Source: Paenibacillus prosopidis
GTDB lineage: Bacteria > Bacillota > Bacilli > Paenibacillales > Paenibacillaceae
Direction of reading: 5' to 3'
NCBI RefSeq assembly: GCF_003337375.1
Contig: NZ_QPJD01000011.1
Coordinates: forward strand, 176,662 to 240,661
DNA: 64,000 nucleotides
In this document: positions 43,354-51,153 of the stretch, piece by piece
Layout: each line of letters begins with the position of its first letter
How positions within the stretch are numbered: the stretch's first letter is position 1
Notes under the pieces: model-generated
Database searches by the model: none
Seen by the model: only the letters and a program-made list of their open reading frames with translations
Told to the model about the DNA's origin: nothing
Program-made: the position numbers and the translations under genes

Positions 43354-43394
43354 TTCAAGGGAATGGCGAGTACCAGCGCTGTAGATAATGAGAG

Positions 43395-43424
43395 TTTACA
43401 AAAAAGGGAATTATTTGTTATCAT
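43395..43424 (+). promoter_or_regulatory. Promoter of T-box leader
   Basis: TTTACA (43395-43400), 18 bases, TATCAT (43419-43424), placed just upstream of the T-box. Confidence 0.55.
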
Positions 43425-43439
43425 TTAAGCAATATTCAA

Positions 43440-43720
43440 ACGCGATGATGAGAAGAGTAGGGAAAACGTTCTTGCACAGAGAGCTCCGGCAGCTGAAAAG
43501 GAGCAAAGAGCTTTTCCCCGAACCAAGCCTCTGAGCAGCATGCCGGAACCGTGGGCGGGGATGGCGTGACGGGAGCTCCCGTTATAGAGCTAGAGTATAA
43601 GCATTGCCTGCAATGCCGTACTTGAAGAGGTTAATATGGCGACATATTAATGAATATGGGGTGGTACCGCGAAAATTTCGTCCCCAAGACACGAGGTCTT
43701 GGAGGTGAAGTTTTTTTTGT
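43440..43720 (+). ncRNA. T-box riboswitch upstream of glnS
   Basis: Stem I features AGAAGAGTAG (43450-43459) and AGAGAGCTCC-GGCAGCTGAAA-AGGAGC, the T-box sequence GGGTGGTACCGCG (43659-43671), and a terminator CCAAGAC/GTCTTGG followed by T8 (43684-43718). It senses uncharged tRNA and permits read-through to the synthetase gene. A CAG (Gln) triplet at 43536-43538, just before GCATGCCGGAAC, is a candidate specifier. The neighbouring CAT cannot be ruled out by eye. T-box control fits the tRNA synthetase downstream. Confidence 0.9.
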
Positions 43721-43761
43721 GCTGATTTACCGCTTATCACATTCATTAGGAGGAGTCGACA

Positions 43762-45441
43762 TTGGATATTGAGAAGGAGCGTCAAACCGGCAACTTTTTA
43801 TTTAAACTGATCAGTGAGGAGCTTGAAGCTGGAGCATTCGGCAGGGACATGTGCACGCGATTTCCTCCCGAGCCCAATGGCTATCTCCATATAGGAAGCG
43901 CCTACGCCATACACACGAATTACACAATAGCACAAAGCTTTAACGGAACGTTTCATTTACGCTTTGACGACACGAATCCTCTTAAAGAGGATATCGAGTA
44001 TGTAAACGCGATTATCGAGGATATCAAGTGGCTCGGCTACGATCCGGGAAATCATATTTACTACGGTTCGGACTACTCTGACGAAATCTATAACGCCGCC
44101 GTCACCTTGATCAAGCATGGAAAGGCCTATGTCTGTGATTTGGCGCCGGACGAAGTAACGGAGTATCGAGGGACTTTGACGGAGCCGGGCAGGAACAGCC
44201 CTTATAGAAACCGGTCAGTCGAGGAGAACCTGGAGCTTTTTGCGAAAATGAAAAATGGCGCCTACCCGGCATCCTCCAAGGTTGTCCGCGCCAAAATCGA
44301 TATGGGCTCGCCCAATTTAAATCTGCGTGATCCTGTTATTTATCGAATTATCCATGCTGAGCATTACAGGACGGGAACTGACTGGTGCATCTATCCGATG
44401 TACGATTTTGCTCATCCTATTCAAGATGCGATTGAGGGCATCACCTATTCCTTATGCTCAATCGAATTCAAGGACCACCGGCCCTTGTACGAATGGGTCT
44501 TAAAGGAGCTTGGTATCCCTGAGCCTCCGCGGCAAAGGGAGTTCGGCCGGCTGAGCTTAACGGGTGTTGTGACTAGCAAACGGTTTTTGAGGCAGCTGGC
44601 AGAAGGAGGTTACGTAGACGGCTGGAATGATCCCAGGCTTCCGACGCTCCGGGGCCTCAGAAGAAGAGGCTTCACGCCGGAAAGCATACGCGGCTTTATT
44701 GAGGAGATTGGCAGCATCCGAACCCAAAGTACGGTAGACATCTCATTGCTGGACCATTGCCTCAGACAGGATCTAAAAGAAAAAACGGTTAGCGTCATGG
44801 CTGTTTTGCAGCCTTTAAAGGTCGTCATCACCAACTATCCGGAAGATGACGTGGAACTGTTGATGATTGAAAATAACAGTGAAAACGAGATGCTGGGGAA
44901 AAGAGAGGTTCCTTTTTCCAAAACGATTTATATCGAGCGGGACGATTTTATGGAGCAGCCGCCTAAGGGCTTTCACCGGCTTAGTCTGAATGCCGAGGTA
45001 AGGCTGAAGGGTGCGTATTTCATCAAGTGCGAGGAAGTGATCAAGGACCCGGAAACAGGCGAAATTACGGAGCTTCGCTGCACCTATGACGAGCTCACGA
45101 AGAGCGGTACCGGATTTACAGGGCGTAAGGTGAAAGGGACGATCCATTGGGTCTCTGCGGAGCACGCCGTAAAAGCTGAAGTTCATTTGTATGATAAGCT
45201 GCTGCTGGAGCAGGACATTCCGAAGGACGACAGCAAGGATTGGACTGATAGGATCAACCCGAAATCGCTTGTTATCGTAAAGGACGTTTTGCTGGAGCCT
45301 TTCACCCGGCATGCGCGTATAGCACAAAAATTCCAATTTTTCCGCCATGGCTACTTTTGCGTAGATACGAAGCTCACAACCGGCGACAGGCTCGTATTTA
45401 ACCGCATCGTACCGTTGAAAGATACTTGGAATAAAAGATGA
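43762..45441 (+). CDS. glnS: Glutaminyl-tRNA synthetase, divergent
   Basis: 559 residues from TTG 43762 (AGGAGGAG upstream). Class Ic synthetase that attaches Gln to tRNA-Gln. RFPPEPNGYLHIGSAYAI and LRFDDTNPLKEDIEYV are the GlnRS catalytic blocks, and RRRGFTPESIRGF and LEPFTRHARI are typical of GlnRS. Two active-site signatures deviate: HIGH reads HIGS, and the KMSKS-type loop (MSKRKL in usual GlnRS) reads VVTSKRFL. The C-terminal anticodon-binding beta-barrels are present. Most Firmicutes make Gln-tRNA with GatCAB, so glnS is not universal here. Activity is likely but not certain. Confidence 0.85.
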   Translation: MDIEKERQTGNFLFKLISEELEAGAFGRDMCTRFPPEPNGYLHIGSAYAIHTNYTIAQSFNGTFHLRFDDTNPLKEDIEYVNAIIEDIKWLGYDPGNHIYYGSDYSDEIYNAAVTLIKHGKAYVCDLAPDEVTEYRGTLTEPGRNSPYRNRSVEENLELFAKMKNGAYPASSKVVRAKIDMGSPNLNLRDPVIYRIIHAEHYRTGTDWCIYPMYDFAHPIQDAIEGITYSLCSIEFKDHRPLYEWVLKELGIPEPPRQREFGRLSLTGVVTSKRFLRQLAEGGYVDGWNDPRLPTLRGLRRRGFTPESIRGFIEEIGSIRTQSTVDISLLDHCLRQDLKEKTVSVMAVLQPLKVVITNYPEDDVELLMIENNSENEMLGKREVPFSKTIYIERDDFMEQPPKGFHRLSLNAEVRLKGAYFIKCEEVIKDPETGEITELRCTYDELTKSGTGFTGRKVKGTIHWVSAEHAVKAEVHLYDKLLLEQDIPKDDSKDWTDRINPKSLVIVKDVLLEPFTRHARIAQKFQFFRHGYFCVDTKLTTGDRLVFNRIVPLKDTWNKR

Positions 45442-45455
45442 GCCGATGTTTTTAT

Positions 45456-45508
45456 CCATACGTTTGCGGGTGGTGCCAGCTGCGCTGGCATCACCCGCCC
45501 CCGTATGG
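45456..45508. terminator. Strong hairpin after glnS
   Basis: CCATACG-TTT-GCGGGTG-G-TGCCAGC pairs with GCTGGCA-T-CACCCGC-CCC-CGTATGG. Very stable, but no T-run on either side. Confidence 0.6.
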
Positions 45509-45566
45509 AGAACGGAGAACTAATCGACCCGAAATGTGCCGACAGCCTCCTATGAGACCAAGCTGC

Positions 45567-45893
45567 TTAACTTGAGTATAGATGAGGATAATATTCAATC
45601 CTCGAGTCAGCAATAATCGTCAAGCTTGCTTGGTCTGAATCGTACTCGACGGAGCCATCTTTGACGTAATACCAGGTTTTCAGCGTCGGTTGATCGTCAA
45701 ACTCCTGGAAAATAAACACGTTCAGCTCATTCTTGCACGCCAGCAGCTCCTCAATCGCCCCGCTCCATGGAATGCTGACCGTAAACTTCCATCCTTCTCC
45801 GTGTTGAACAACTGAATATGGAACAGCTTGTTTGTCCGAATCAATGAACATCCGCCCGCCCACCGCGTGCTTAACAAGAAGCGTTTGTTTCAA
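45567..45893 (-). CDS. Hypothetical 108-residue protein
   Basis: 108 residues from TTG 45893, 5 bases after AAGGAGGGG, so translation is plausible. No signal or membrane segment. Beta-rich text (GWKFTVSIPWSGAIEEL, LNVFIFQEFDDQ, TWYYVKDGSVEYD) suggests a small sandwich, perhaps carbohydrate- or ligand-binding, but no family is recognised. Two tandem palindromes (45908-45971) lie right upstream and could control it. Confidence 0.55.
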   Translation of the reverse strand: MKQTLLVKHAVGGRMFIDSDKQAVPYSVVQHGEGWKFTVSIPWSGAIEELLACKNELNVFIFQEFDDQPTLKTWYYVKDGSVEYDSDQASLTIIADSRIEYYPHLYSS

Positions 45894-45906
45894 GTGGTCC
45901 CCTCCT

Positions 45907-45975
45907 TAAAAGTTTGCGAATGCAAACTTACTTCTAAAGCGTATGCCTAAAGTTTGCGAATGCAAACTTACTTTG
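45907..45975. repeat. Tandem palindromes AAGTTTGC-GAAT-GCAAACTT
   Basis: Two near-identical 27-base copies (45907-45933 and 45949-45975), 42 bases apart, each with a perfect AAGTTTGC-GAAT-GCAAACTT palindrome followed by ACTT. They fill the gap between pirin and the hypothetical gene. Possible double operator or 3'-end elements. Confidence 0.6.
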
Positions 45976-45979
45976 AAGC

Positions 45980-46681
45980 TTACGGCAAATCAATGAGCAT
46001 AAAAAATGCCTGCTCTGCCGCTGTAAGCTCCAGATCGCTCACCTGCTCGATATGCGCCGTATCTCCTGCAGCCAACGTTTCGCCATGCGCGCCCAGCTGA
46101 CCCTCTATGATATAAAGAAACAGCTTGCGGTCCTTCGAGCCCGGTGCGTATGAGAGCTGCTTTCCCTGCTCCAGCTTGCTCAAGTAAATCGTCATATTTT
46201 GGCCGATCCACGCAACCTGCTCCGATGACTCATCGGATACAACCGGCAGAAGCGCGTTATGCAGCTTACCGGTGTCAAAGCGGCTAGCCTCATAGGATGG
46301 CGTCACCCCTCGCTCCTTGGGCATGAACCATAGCTGCAGCAGCCTCAGCTCTTCCTCGGCCGATGCGTTAAATTCCGTGTGAATGACGCCGCTGCCGGCC
46401 GACATCCGCTGTACCTCTCCAAATGAGGATACGACAGAGTTGCCTAGATTGTCCTCATGCCTAATCTGACCGTTCAATACGATCGATACAATCTCCATAT
46501 CGCTATGCGGATGAGCGCCAAAGCCTCTTCCCGGAGCCAAATAATCATCATTGCATACGCGCATTACACTAAAGCCCGTTCGATTCGGGTCGTAATACTC
46601 ACCGAATGAGAAGCTTGGATGGCTTCGCAGCCAGCCGAGATCTGCCGAATACCGCGAAGCAGCGGGAAATACTTTGATCAC
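45980..46681 (-). CDS. Pirin-family bicupin protein
   Basis: 233 residues from GTG 46681, 6 bases after GGAGGAG. N-terminal cupin with the pirin metal-site block GFGAHPHSDMEIVSIVLNG and HTEFNASAEEELRLLQLWF, plus a second cupin (LFLYIIEGQLGAHGETL). Some bacterial pirins, such as YhhW-like proteins, have quercetinase activity. The two His residues of HPH, with later His and Glu, fit a metal centre. Substrate not inferable. Confidence 0.9.
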   Translation of the reverse strand: MIKVFPAASRYSADLGWLRSHPSFSFGEYYDPNRTGFSVMRVCNDDYLAPGRGFGAHPHSDMEIVSIVLNGQIRHEDNLGNSVVSSFGEVQRMSAGSGVIHTEFNASAEEELRLLQLWFMPKERGVTPSYEASRFDTGKLHNALLPVVSDESSEQVAWIGQNMTIYLSKLEQGKQLSYAPGSKDRKLFLYIIEGQLGAHGETLAAGDTAHIEQVSDLELTAAEQAFFMLIDLP

Positions 46682-46753
46682 AAGTCTCTCCTCCAAACAA
46701 CTGTTTATTTACTTACTTATTTATAGCAGGTTTTCAACTTCCAAGCAAGCTGT

Positions 46754-46780
46754 TGTCACACGATCGCATGCCTCTACGTC
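46754..46780 (+). promoter_or_regulatory. ECF41-type promoter
   Basis: TGTCACA (46754-46760), 16 bases, CGTC (46777-46780). These elements match the promoter reported for ECF41 sigma factors. The site lies 40 bases before the FAD oxidoreductase gene, whose operon contains an ECF41 gene, so autoregulation is likely. Confidence 0.72.
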
Positions 46781-46819
46781 TTATTTGTATCACGTTCCAA
46801 AAAAGGAGATGAAACGCGC

Positions 46820-48127
46820 ATGCAAACATTCGATGCAGCCGTCATCGGCGGCGGAATAGCAGGCTTAATAGCCGCTATCGAATTGGCAAAGGCAAACAAG
46901 CAGGTCGTTTTACTGGAGAAAGCAAGCAAAGCGGGAGGACGGGCGATTACGATCGATAAAAATGGAGCCCGCTTCAATCTCGGAGGGCATGCGCTTTATA
47001 AGGAAGGCGAGGCTTATTCTATTTTTCAGGAGTACGGGCTGAAGCTGCCGGGCGGATCTCCAAAAGGAAGCGGAGCGGCAATCTGGAACAACAAAGCGGT
47101 TCCGCTGCCGGGCGATCCGCTCACGTTATTGTCATCGCGGCTCTTGTCGTGGCGAGGCAAGGTCGAGCTTGGCAAGCTGATGGCTAAGCTGGGTCAAATA
47201 AACCCAAATACGCTCGGACGAATCAGCCTGCGTGAATGGGCGGAGCAAACCATTCATAATCCTATGGTTCGCCATATCGTTTATGCTATCTTCCGCACAT
47301 CCACTTATTCTAGGGATATCGATTACCAATTAATCGGCCCTGTCTTGCAGCAGGTGCAGCGGGCGCTGAAGAGCGGCGTCCTTTATATCGACGGCGGGTG
47401 GCAGACGATCATCGATCAACTGCGCGATCACGCTATTCGGCTTGGCGTAGCGATTAAGCAAAATTCAAATGTCGTTGAAATCTCTCAGCTTAACGGAGCC
47501 GTAACCGGCCTTCAGCTCACAGGCAGCGAAACTAGCGAAACCATAAACGTCCACCAGGTAATCGCCGCCATACCGCCCACGGATTTACGCAGACTGATCC
47601 GGGATGCGGATCAGACCGTGATCGCGCGGTGGGTGAACGAAGCGCGTCCGATTATGGCGGCGTGCCTTGATTTATGCCTAAAGAAGCTGCCTGTCGCAAA
47701 CCGCCATTTTGCGCTCGGCATCGACCAGCCTGTCTTCTTCTCGAATCATTCCAGAGTCGCAAAACTAACAGAAAATGGTACAATAGTTGTGCATCTCATT
47801 AAGTATAACGACATCTCCGGAAACGATTCTAAATCAGATGAAAAACTGCTGGAACAAACAATGGATATCCTGCATCCGAATTGGCGGCAGGAGGTCGTCG
47901 CCCGCCAGTATTTGCCTGCCATTACCGTCGCCCACGACTATGCGCATATCGGCCGTACCGTTCCGCAGCCCGGTCCCGCCGTCCCGGAAATCCTCGGACT
48001 GTATGTCGCGGGCGATTGGGCCGGCCACAATGAGCTGCTTGCCGACGCCGCTGCCGCCAGCGGCAAGCGTGCAGCCGGCGCCCTGCTCCAGCAGTTAACA
48101 AGAAAGGACGTATATCATGTCGTATGA
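46820..48127 (+). CDS. FAD-dependent oxidoreductase, phytoene-desaturase/amine-oxidase-like
   Basis: 435 residues. N-terminal dinucleotide-binding motif AAVIGGGIAGLIAAIELAKA with LLEKASKAGGRA (FAD), and a C-terminal GLYVAGDWAGHNELLADAA block typical of carotenoid desaturase/amine oxidase FAD proteins. The substrate is unknown. AAAAGGAG precedes ATG 46820. It overlaps the ECF41 sigma gene by 11 bases and sits behind an ECF41-type promoter. Oxidoreductases are common partners of ECF41, so it is probably the main target. Confidence 0.85.
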   Translation: MQTFDAAVIGGGIAGLIAAIELAKANKQVVLLEKASKAGGRAITIDKNGARFNLGGHALYKEGEAYSIFQEYGLKLPGGSPKGSGAAIWNNKAVPLPGDPLTLLSSRLLSWRGKVELGKLMAKLGQINPNTLGRISLREWAEQTIHNPMVRHIVYAIFRTSTYSRDIDYQLIGPVLQQVQRALKSGVLYIDGGWQTIIDQLRDHAIRLGVAIKQNSNVVEISQLNGAVTGLQLTGSETSETINVHQVIAAIPPTDLRRLIRDADQTVIARWVNEARPIMAACLDLCLKKLPVANRHFALGIDQPVFFSNHSRVAKLTENGTIVVHLIKYNDISGNDSKSDEKLLEQTMDILHPNWRQEVVARQYLPAITVAHDYAHIGRTVPQPGPAVPEILGLYVAGDWAGHNELLADAAAASGKRAAGALLQQLTRKDVYHVV

Positions 48128-49064
48128 TTCGGCCGGCGAGCAGTGGTACACGACCTATAAGCCTCTATTATTTTCACATGCTTACCGCATGCTGGGCAGT
48201 GTAATGGATGCGGAGGATGTGGTTCACGATGCCTTCATCACCTTGAATAATGCCGATCTGTCTGCCATAAGGAATCCGAAATCGTATCTCTGCAAAATCG
48301 TAACAAACCGCTGCATTGACCGGCTTCGTTCGGCACGGCAGAAGCGCGAGGTGTATGTCGGACCATGGCTTCCCGAACCGCTGCTTACCGGGGACACAGA
48401 CGAAACCTTCGGTGATCCTGCCGCCCGCTATTTGCAGCAGGAATCGATGTCCATCGCTTATGTCCTGCTGCTGCAGCAGCTTTCAGCCGTGGAAAGGGCC
48501 GTCTTCCTGCTTCGCGAGGCGCTGCAGTACGAGTACGACGAAATTGCCGATATGGTTGGAAAAAGCAGCACGAACTGCCGGCAAATTTATCACCGGGCGA
48601 AACGCAGCATGTCGGCTCACGAGAGTACAACGGGCGAGCAAACCGAACGGGCTGCAACCGCCCGGGCAGCGGGCGGCAAAATCGGCCTTATTGTGGAGCA
48701 GTTTCTGCACGCTCTCGCAGCAGGAAACATCCCTAAGGTGCTAAGCCTCCTTGCCGAGGATGCCATCCTTTATTCTGACGGAGGCGGCAAAGTAAAAGCG
48801 GCCGTACGCCCAGTAGAAGGCGCCGACCGCATTTCCCGTTTTTTTGCCGGCTTGCTTACAAAGCTTCCGGAAGGCTTCTCCGTTCAATTGACCAATGTGA
48901 ACGGCCAGCCCGGCATCGTTACCTTCGAGCAAGGACGGCCTTTGACGGTCCTGTCATTCCGTATCGAAGCCGGCCTTATCGCTTCCGTCTATATCGTCGC
49001 TAATCCGGATAAACTGCGGCATCTTCAGCCGAAGCAGCCTTCAACTAATCCCGAACGGGATTAA
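48117..49064 (+). CDS. ECF41-group sigma factor with fused C-terminal domain
   Basis: 315 residues: sigma region 2 (LLFSHAYRMLGSVMDAEDVVHDAF), region 4 (ERAVFLLREALQYEYDEIADM, SSTNCRQIYHRAKRS), then an NTF2/SnoaL-like extension. The ECF41 hallmarks WLPEP (between regions), SDGGGK and NPDKL are all present. In this group the extension regulates activity and there is no classic anti-sigma factor. Overlaps the oxidoreductase gene by 11 bases. The signal sensed is unknown. Its stop lies in a palindrome shared with the convergent FAH gene. Confidence 0.92.
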   Translation: MSYDSAGEQWYTTYKPLLFSHAYRMLGSVMDAEDVVHDAFITLNNADLSAIRNPKSYLCKIVTNRCIDRLRSARQKREVYVGPWLPEPLLTGDTDETFGDPAARYLQQESMSIAYVLLLQQLSAVERAVFLLREALQYEYDEIADMVGKSSTNCRQIYHRAKRSMSAHESTTGEQTERAATARAAGGKIGLIVEQFLHALAAGNIPKVLSLLAEDAILYSDGGGKVKAAVRPVEGADRISRFFAGLLTKLPEGFSVQLTNVNGQPGIVTFEQGRPLTVLSFRIEAGLIASVYIVANPDKLRHLQPKQPSTNPERD

Positions 49065-49905
49065 GCAGCGGCTCGAAGTGATCGATGCGGCACTCCACCA
49101 TATCGCCGTCCCGGATGACGACCGCTCCCGGGGTGCCGGTCATAATAATATCTCCGGGCAGCAGCGTCATCACCTGCGAATGAAAGGCGACGGCAAACGA
49201 TGGGCGAAACTTCATGTTGAACACCTTGTTGCAGTGCGCTACCTCGCCGTTAATGACGGTTTCCACTTTGATCTCCAGTGGATCCGGAAATTCATCCTTC
49301 GTTATAAACTGCGGCCCAAAGCTGAAGAACGTATCAAAGCTTTTGGCTCTCGTTAAGTAACGCGGGTTTCTGGCATGAATATCGGCGGCCGTAACGTCGA
49401 TTGTCGTTGTGTAGCCTGCGATGACATCGTATACGTCCGCCTCCTTAATGTTTTTGCACGTCTTGCCGATAATGATGCCAAGCTCCGCTTCCGCTGTAAT
49501 TTTCCCGGCCTCAGGAGGAATCCGGATCGCATCGAGCGGCCCGATCAGACTCGTATCCGGCTTCATGAAGCTAACCGGCTCGTCGTTCGGATCTGCCATG
49601 GCCAGCTCGGCTGCATCCTTCACGTAATTCATCCCGATTCCCCAAATTTTGCGCGGCTGACGATAAAGCGGTCCATACGAAGCTTCCGTATAAGGAATCG
49701 TCATCAATTGGCGAAGCTTCTCCCTGCCTCCGCCGTTATACCATTCTGTCAGCTGTTCCAGTTCGCCCAGCCGGATCAGCTCAAACAGCTCCGTGCTCCA
49801 GCCCGTGCCTTCTGCCTCATTGATCGATTCTACCAAGACAAGCCCGCCCTCGCCCGCAAGCGCGGCAAGCTCCTTCCCGTTTACTTTTAGGGTAGACAGC
49901 TTCAT
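49045..49905 (-). CDS. Fumarylacetoacetate hydrolase-family protein
   Basis: 286 residues. FAH fold with metal ligands in ITAEAELGIIIGKTCKNI (ExE) and GYTTTIDVTAADI (Asp), plus GTPGAVVIRDGDMVECRID near the C-terminus. Family members cleave or decarboxylate beta-diketo or oxalo-type acids, as in aromatic breakdown. The N-terminal 60 residues form a cap-like extension. AAGGAG precedes the ATG. It is downstream of the amidase gene by 16 bases. The 3' ends of this and the ECF gene overlap by 20 bases. Confidence 0.85.
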   Translation of the reverse strand: MKLSTLKVNGKELAALAGEGGLVLVESINEAEGTGWSTELFELIRLGELEQLTEWYNGGGREKLRQLMTIPYTEASYGPLYRQPRKIWGIGMNYVKDAAELAMADPNDEPVSFMKPDTSLIGPLDAIRIPPEAGKITAEAELGIIIGKTCKNIKEADVYDVIAGYTTTIDVTAADIHARNPRYLTRAKSFDTFFSFGPQFITKDEFPDPLEIKVETVINGEVAHCNKVFNMKFRPSFAVAFHSQVMTLLPGDIIMTGTPGAVVIRDGDMVECRIDHFEPLLNPVRD

Positions 49906-49921
49906 CGGTTTAAGCTCCTTT

Positions 49922-51118
49922 TTAACCCATTTGTTTCATTCGGTCATCCACGACATTAGCCACCCATTCCAGCAGCCTCAAATCTTGATTACGCCCTGCA
50001 ATAAATGATAGTCCGATCGGGCAGCCAAGCTCGCCGATAACAGGTACGGTTACTTGAGGCAGTCCCGCCAGACCTGCGACACAGCTCATTTCTAACGTTT
50101 GTACGCGGCGCTTTTCGACTTCCGCTCCCGATAATTGCAGCAGCGGAGCAATGGCTGGCACGGTAGGTACGACAAGGACGGCATCGCCGCCAAGCAGCTC
50201 CTCCATTTTTACCCGCACCCGGTCCCGCCTTGCAAATGCTTCGTTGTTTTCCTCCGGCTTAAGCGTGCTTGCCCAAGCAAATCGCTCGGCGATACCAGGT
50301 CCAAAGGACGGCTGCTCGCGCGTAACCCATCCGCCATGCTCGCGCCATATTTCCAGCCCTTGAATCACTCGAAAAGCATTCATCCACTCCCGCAGCCCTT
50401 CCGACGCCAGGACGACCTCCTCATGAACCCCAGCTAATGATTGCAGCATTGGGAAGAAGCGCAGCAAAACATTCTTAGAGTGTTCGTCCGGCAGCTCCCA
50501 TAAATCCTGTGCGAAAATCAAACGGGAAAAGCCTTCCCGTTTTCCGTTAGACACCTTTTCATCTAATAAAACACGGCCGACATCAAGCAGCGTCTGTGCA
50601 TCACGGGCCATCCAGCCCACGGTGTCGAAGCTCGGCGCCAGCGGTATGAGTCCGCTAACATCAACAACCCCGTGCGTTGGACGCATACCATAAATGCCGC
50701 AATAAGCAGCAGGAACACGAACGGAGCCCCCCGTGTCGGTGCCGATTGCGAAGTCTGCCAATCCAGCCGATACGACAACTGCCGAGCCGCTCGAAGACCC
50801 TCCGGGAATACGTCCCGGCGCTTTCGGATTTACCGGCGTGCCGTAATGGGCATTTTCACCGTTAATGCTGTACATGATTTCATCCGTTATCGTTGTTCCC
50901 TCCAGCCTTGCGCCACTGCCGAGCAAACGCTCGATTACGGCTGCATGACGAGCCGACGGACCGTGCGTCCGCAGCCAATCCGGATTGCCCGCACCCGGCG
51001 TATAGCCCGCAATATCAAACACATCCTTAACCGCAAACGACTTCCCGCTCAAGCTGCCGCTGCTCCCAGGCTCAATAACGATATGCTCATTCGCATAAGC
51101 GTTCCAGCTCTGTTTCAT
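49922..51118 (-). CDS. Amidase-signature-family hydrolase
   Basis: 398 residues from ATG 51118, 9 bases after GAGGTG. The Ser-Ser-Lys triad is visible: Lys in GKSFAVKDVFD, the serines in GGSSSGSAVVVSAGLADFAI and GTDTGGSVRVPAAYCG. Hydrolyses a carboxamide. Substrate unknown. It lies between a YwrD-like gamma-glutamyltransferase and an FAH protein on one strand with short gaps, suggesting a small catabolic operon for an amide or amino-acid derivative. Confidence 0.9.
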   Translation of the reverse strand: MKQSWNAYANEHIVIEPGSSGSLSGKSFAVKDVFDIAGYTPGAGNPDWLRTHGPSARHAAVIERLLGSGARLEGTTITDEIMYSINGENAHYGTPVNPKAPGRIPGGSSSGSAVVVSAGLADFAIGTDTGGSVRVPAAYCGIYGMRPTHGVVDVSGLIPLAPSFDTVGWMARDAQTLLDVGRVLLDEKVSNGKREGFSRLIFAQDLWELPDEHSKNVLLRFFPMLQSLAGVHEEVVLASEGLREWMNAFRVIQGLEIWREHGGWVTREQPSFGPGIAERFAWASTLKPEENNEAFARRDRVRVKMEELLGGDAVLVVPTVPAIAPLLQLSGAEVEKRRVQTLEMSCVAGLAGLPQVTVPVIGELGCPIGLSFIAGRNQDLRLLEWVANVVDDRMKQMG

Positions 51119-51153
51119 TTCTATATTCACCTCTATCCCGCTCGCAATCGTAT

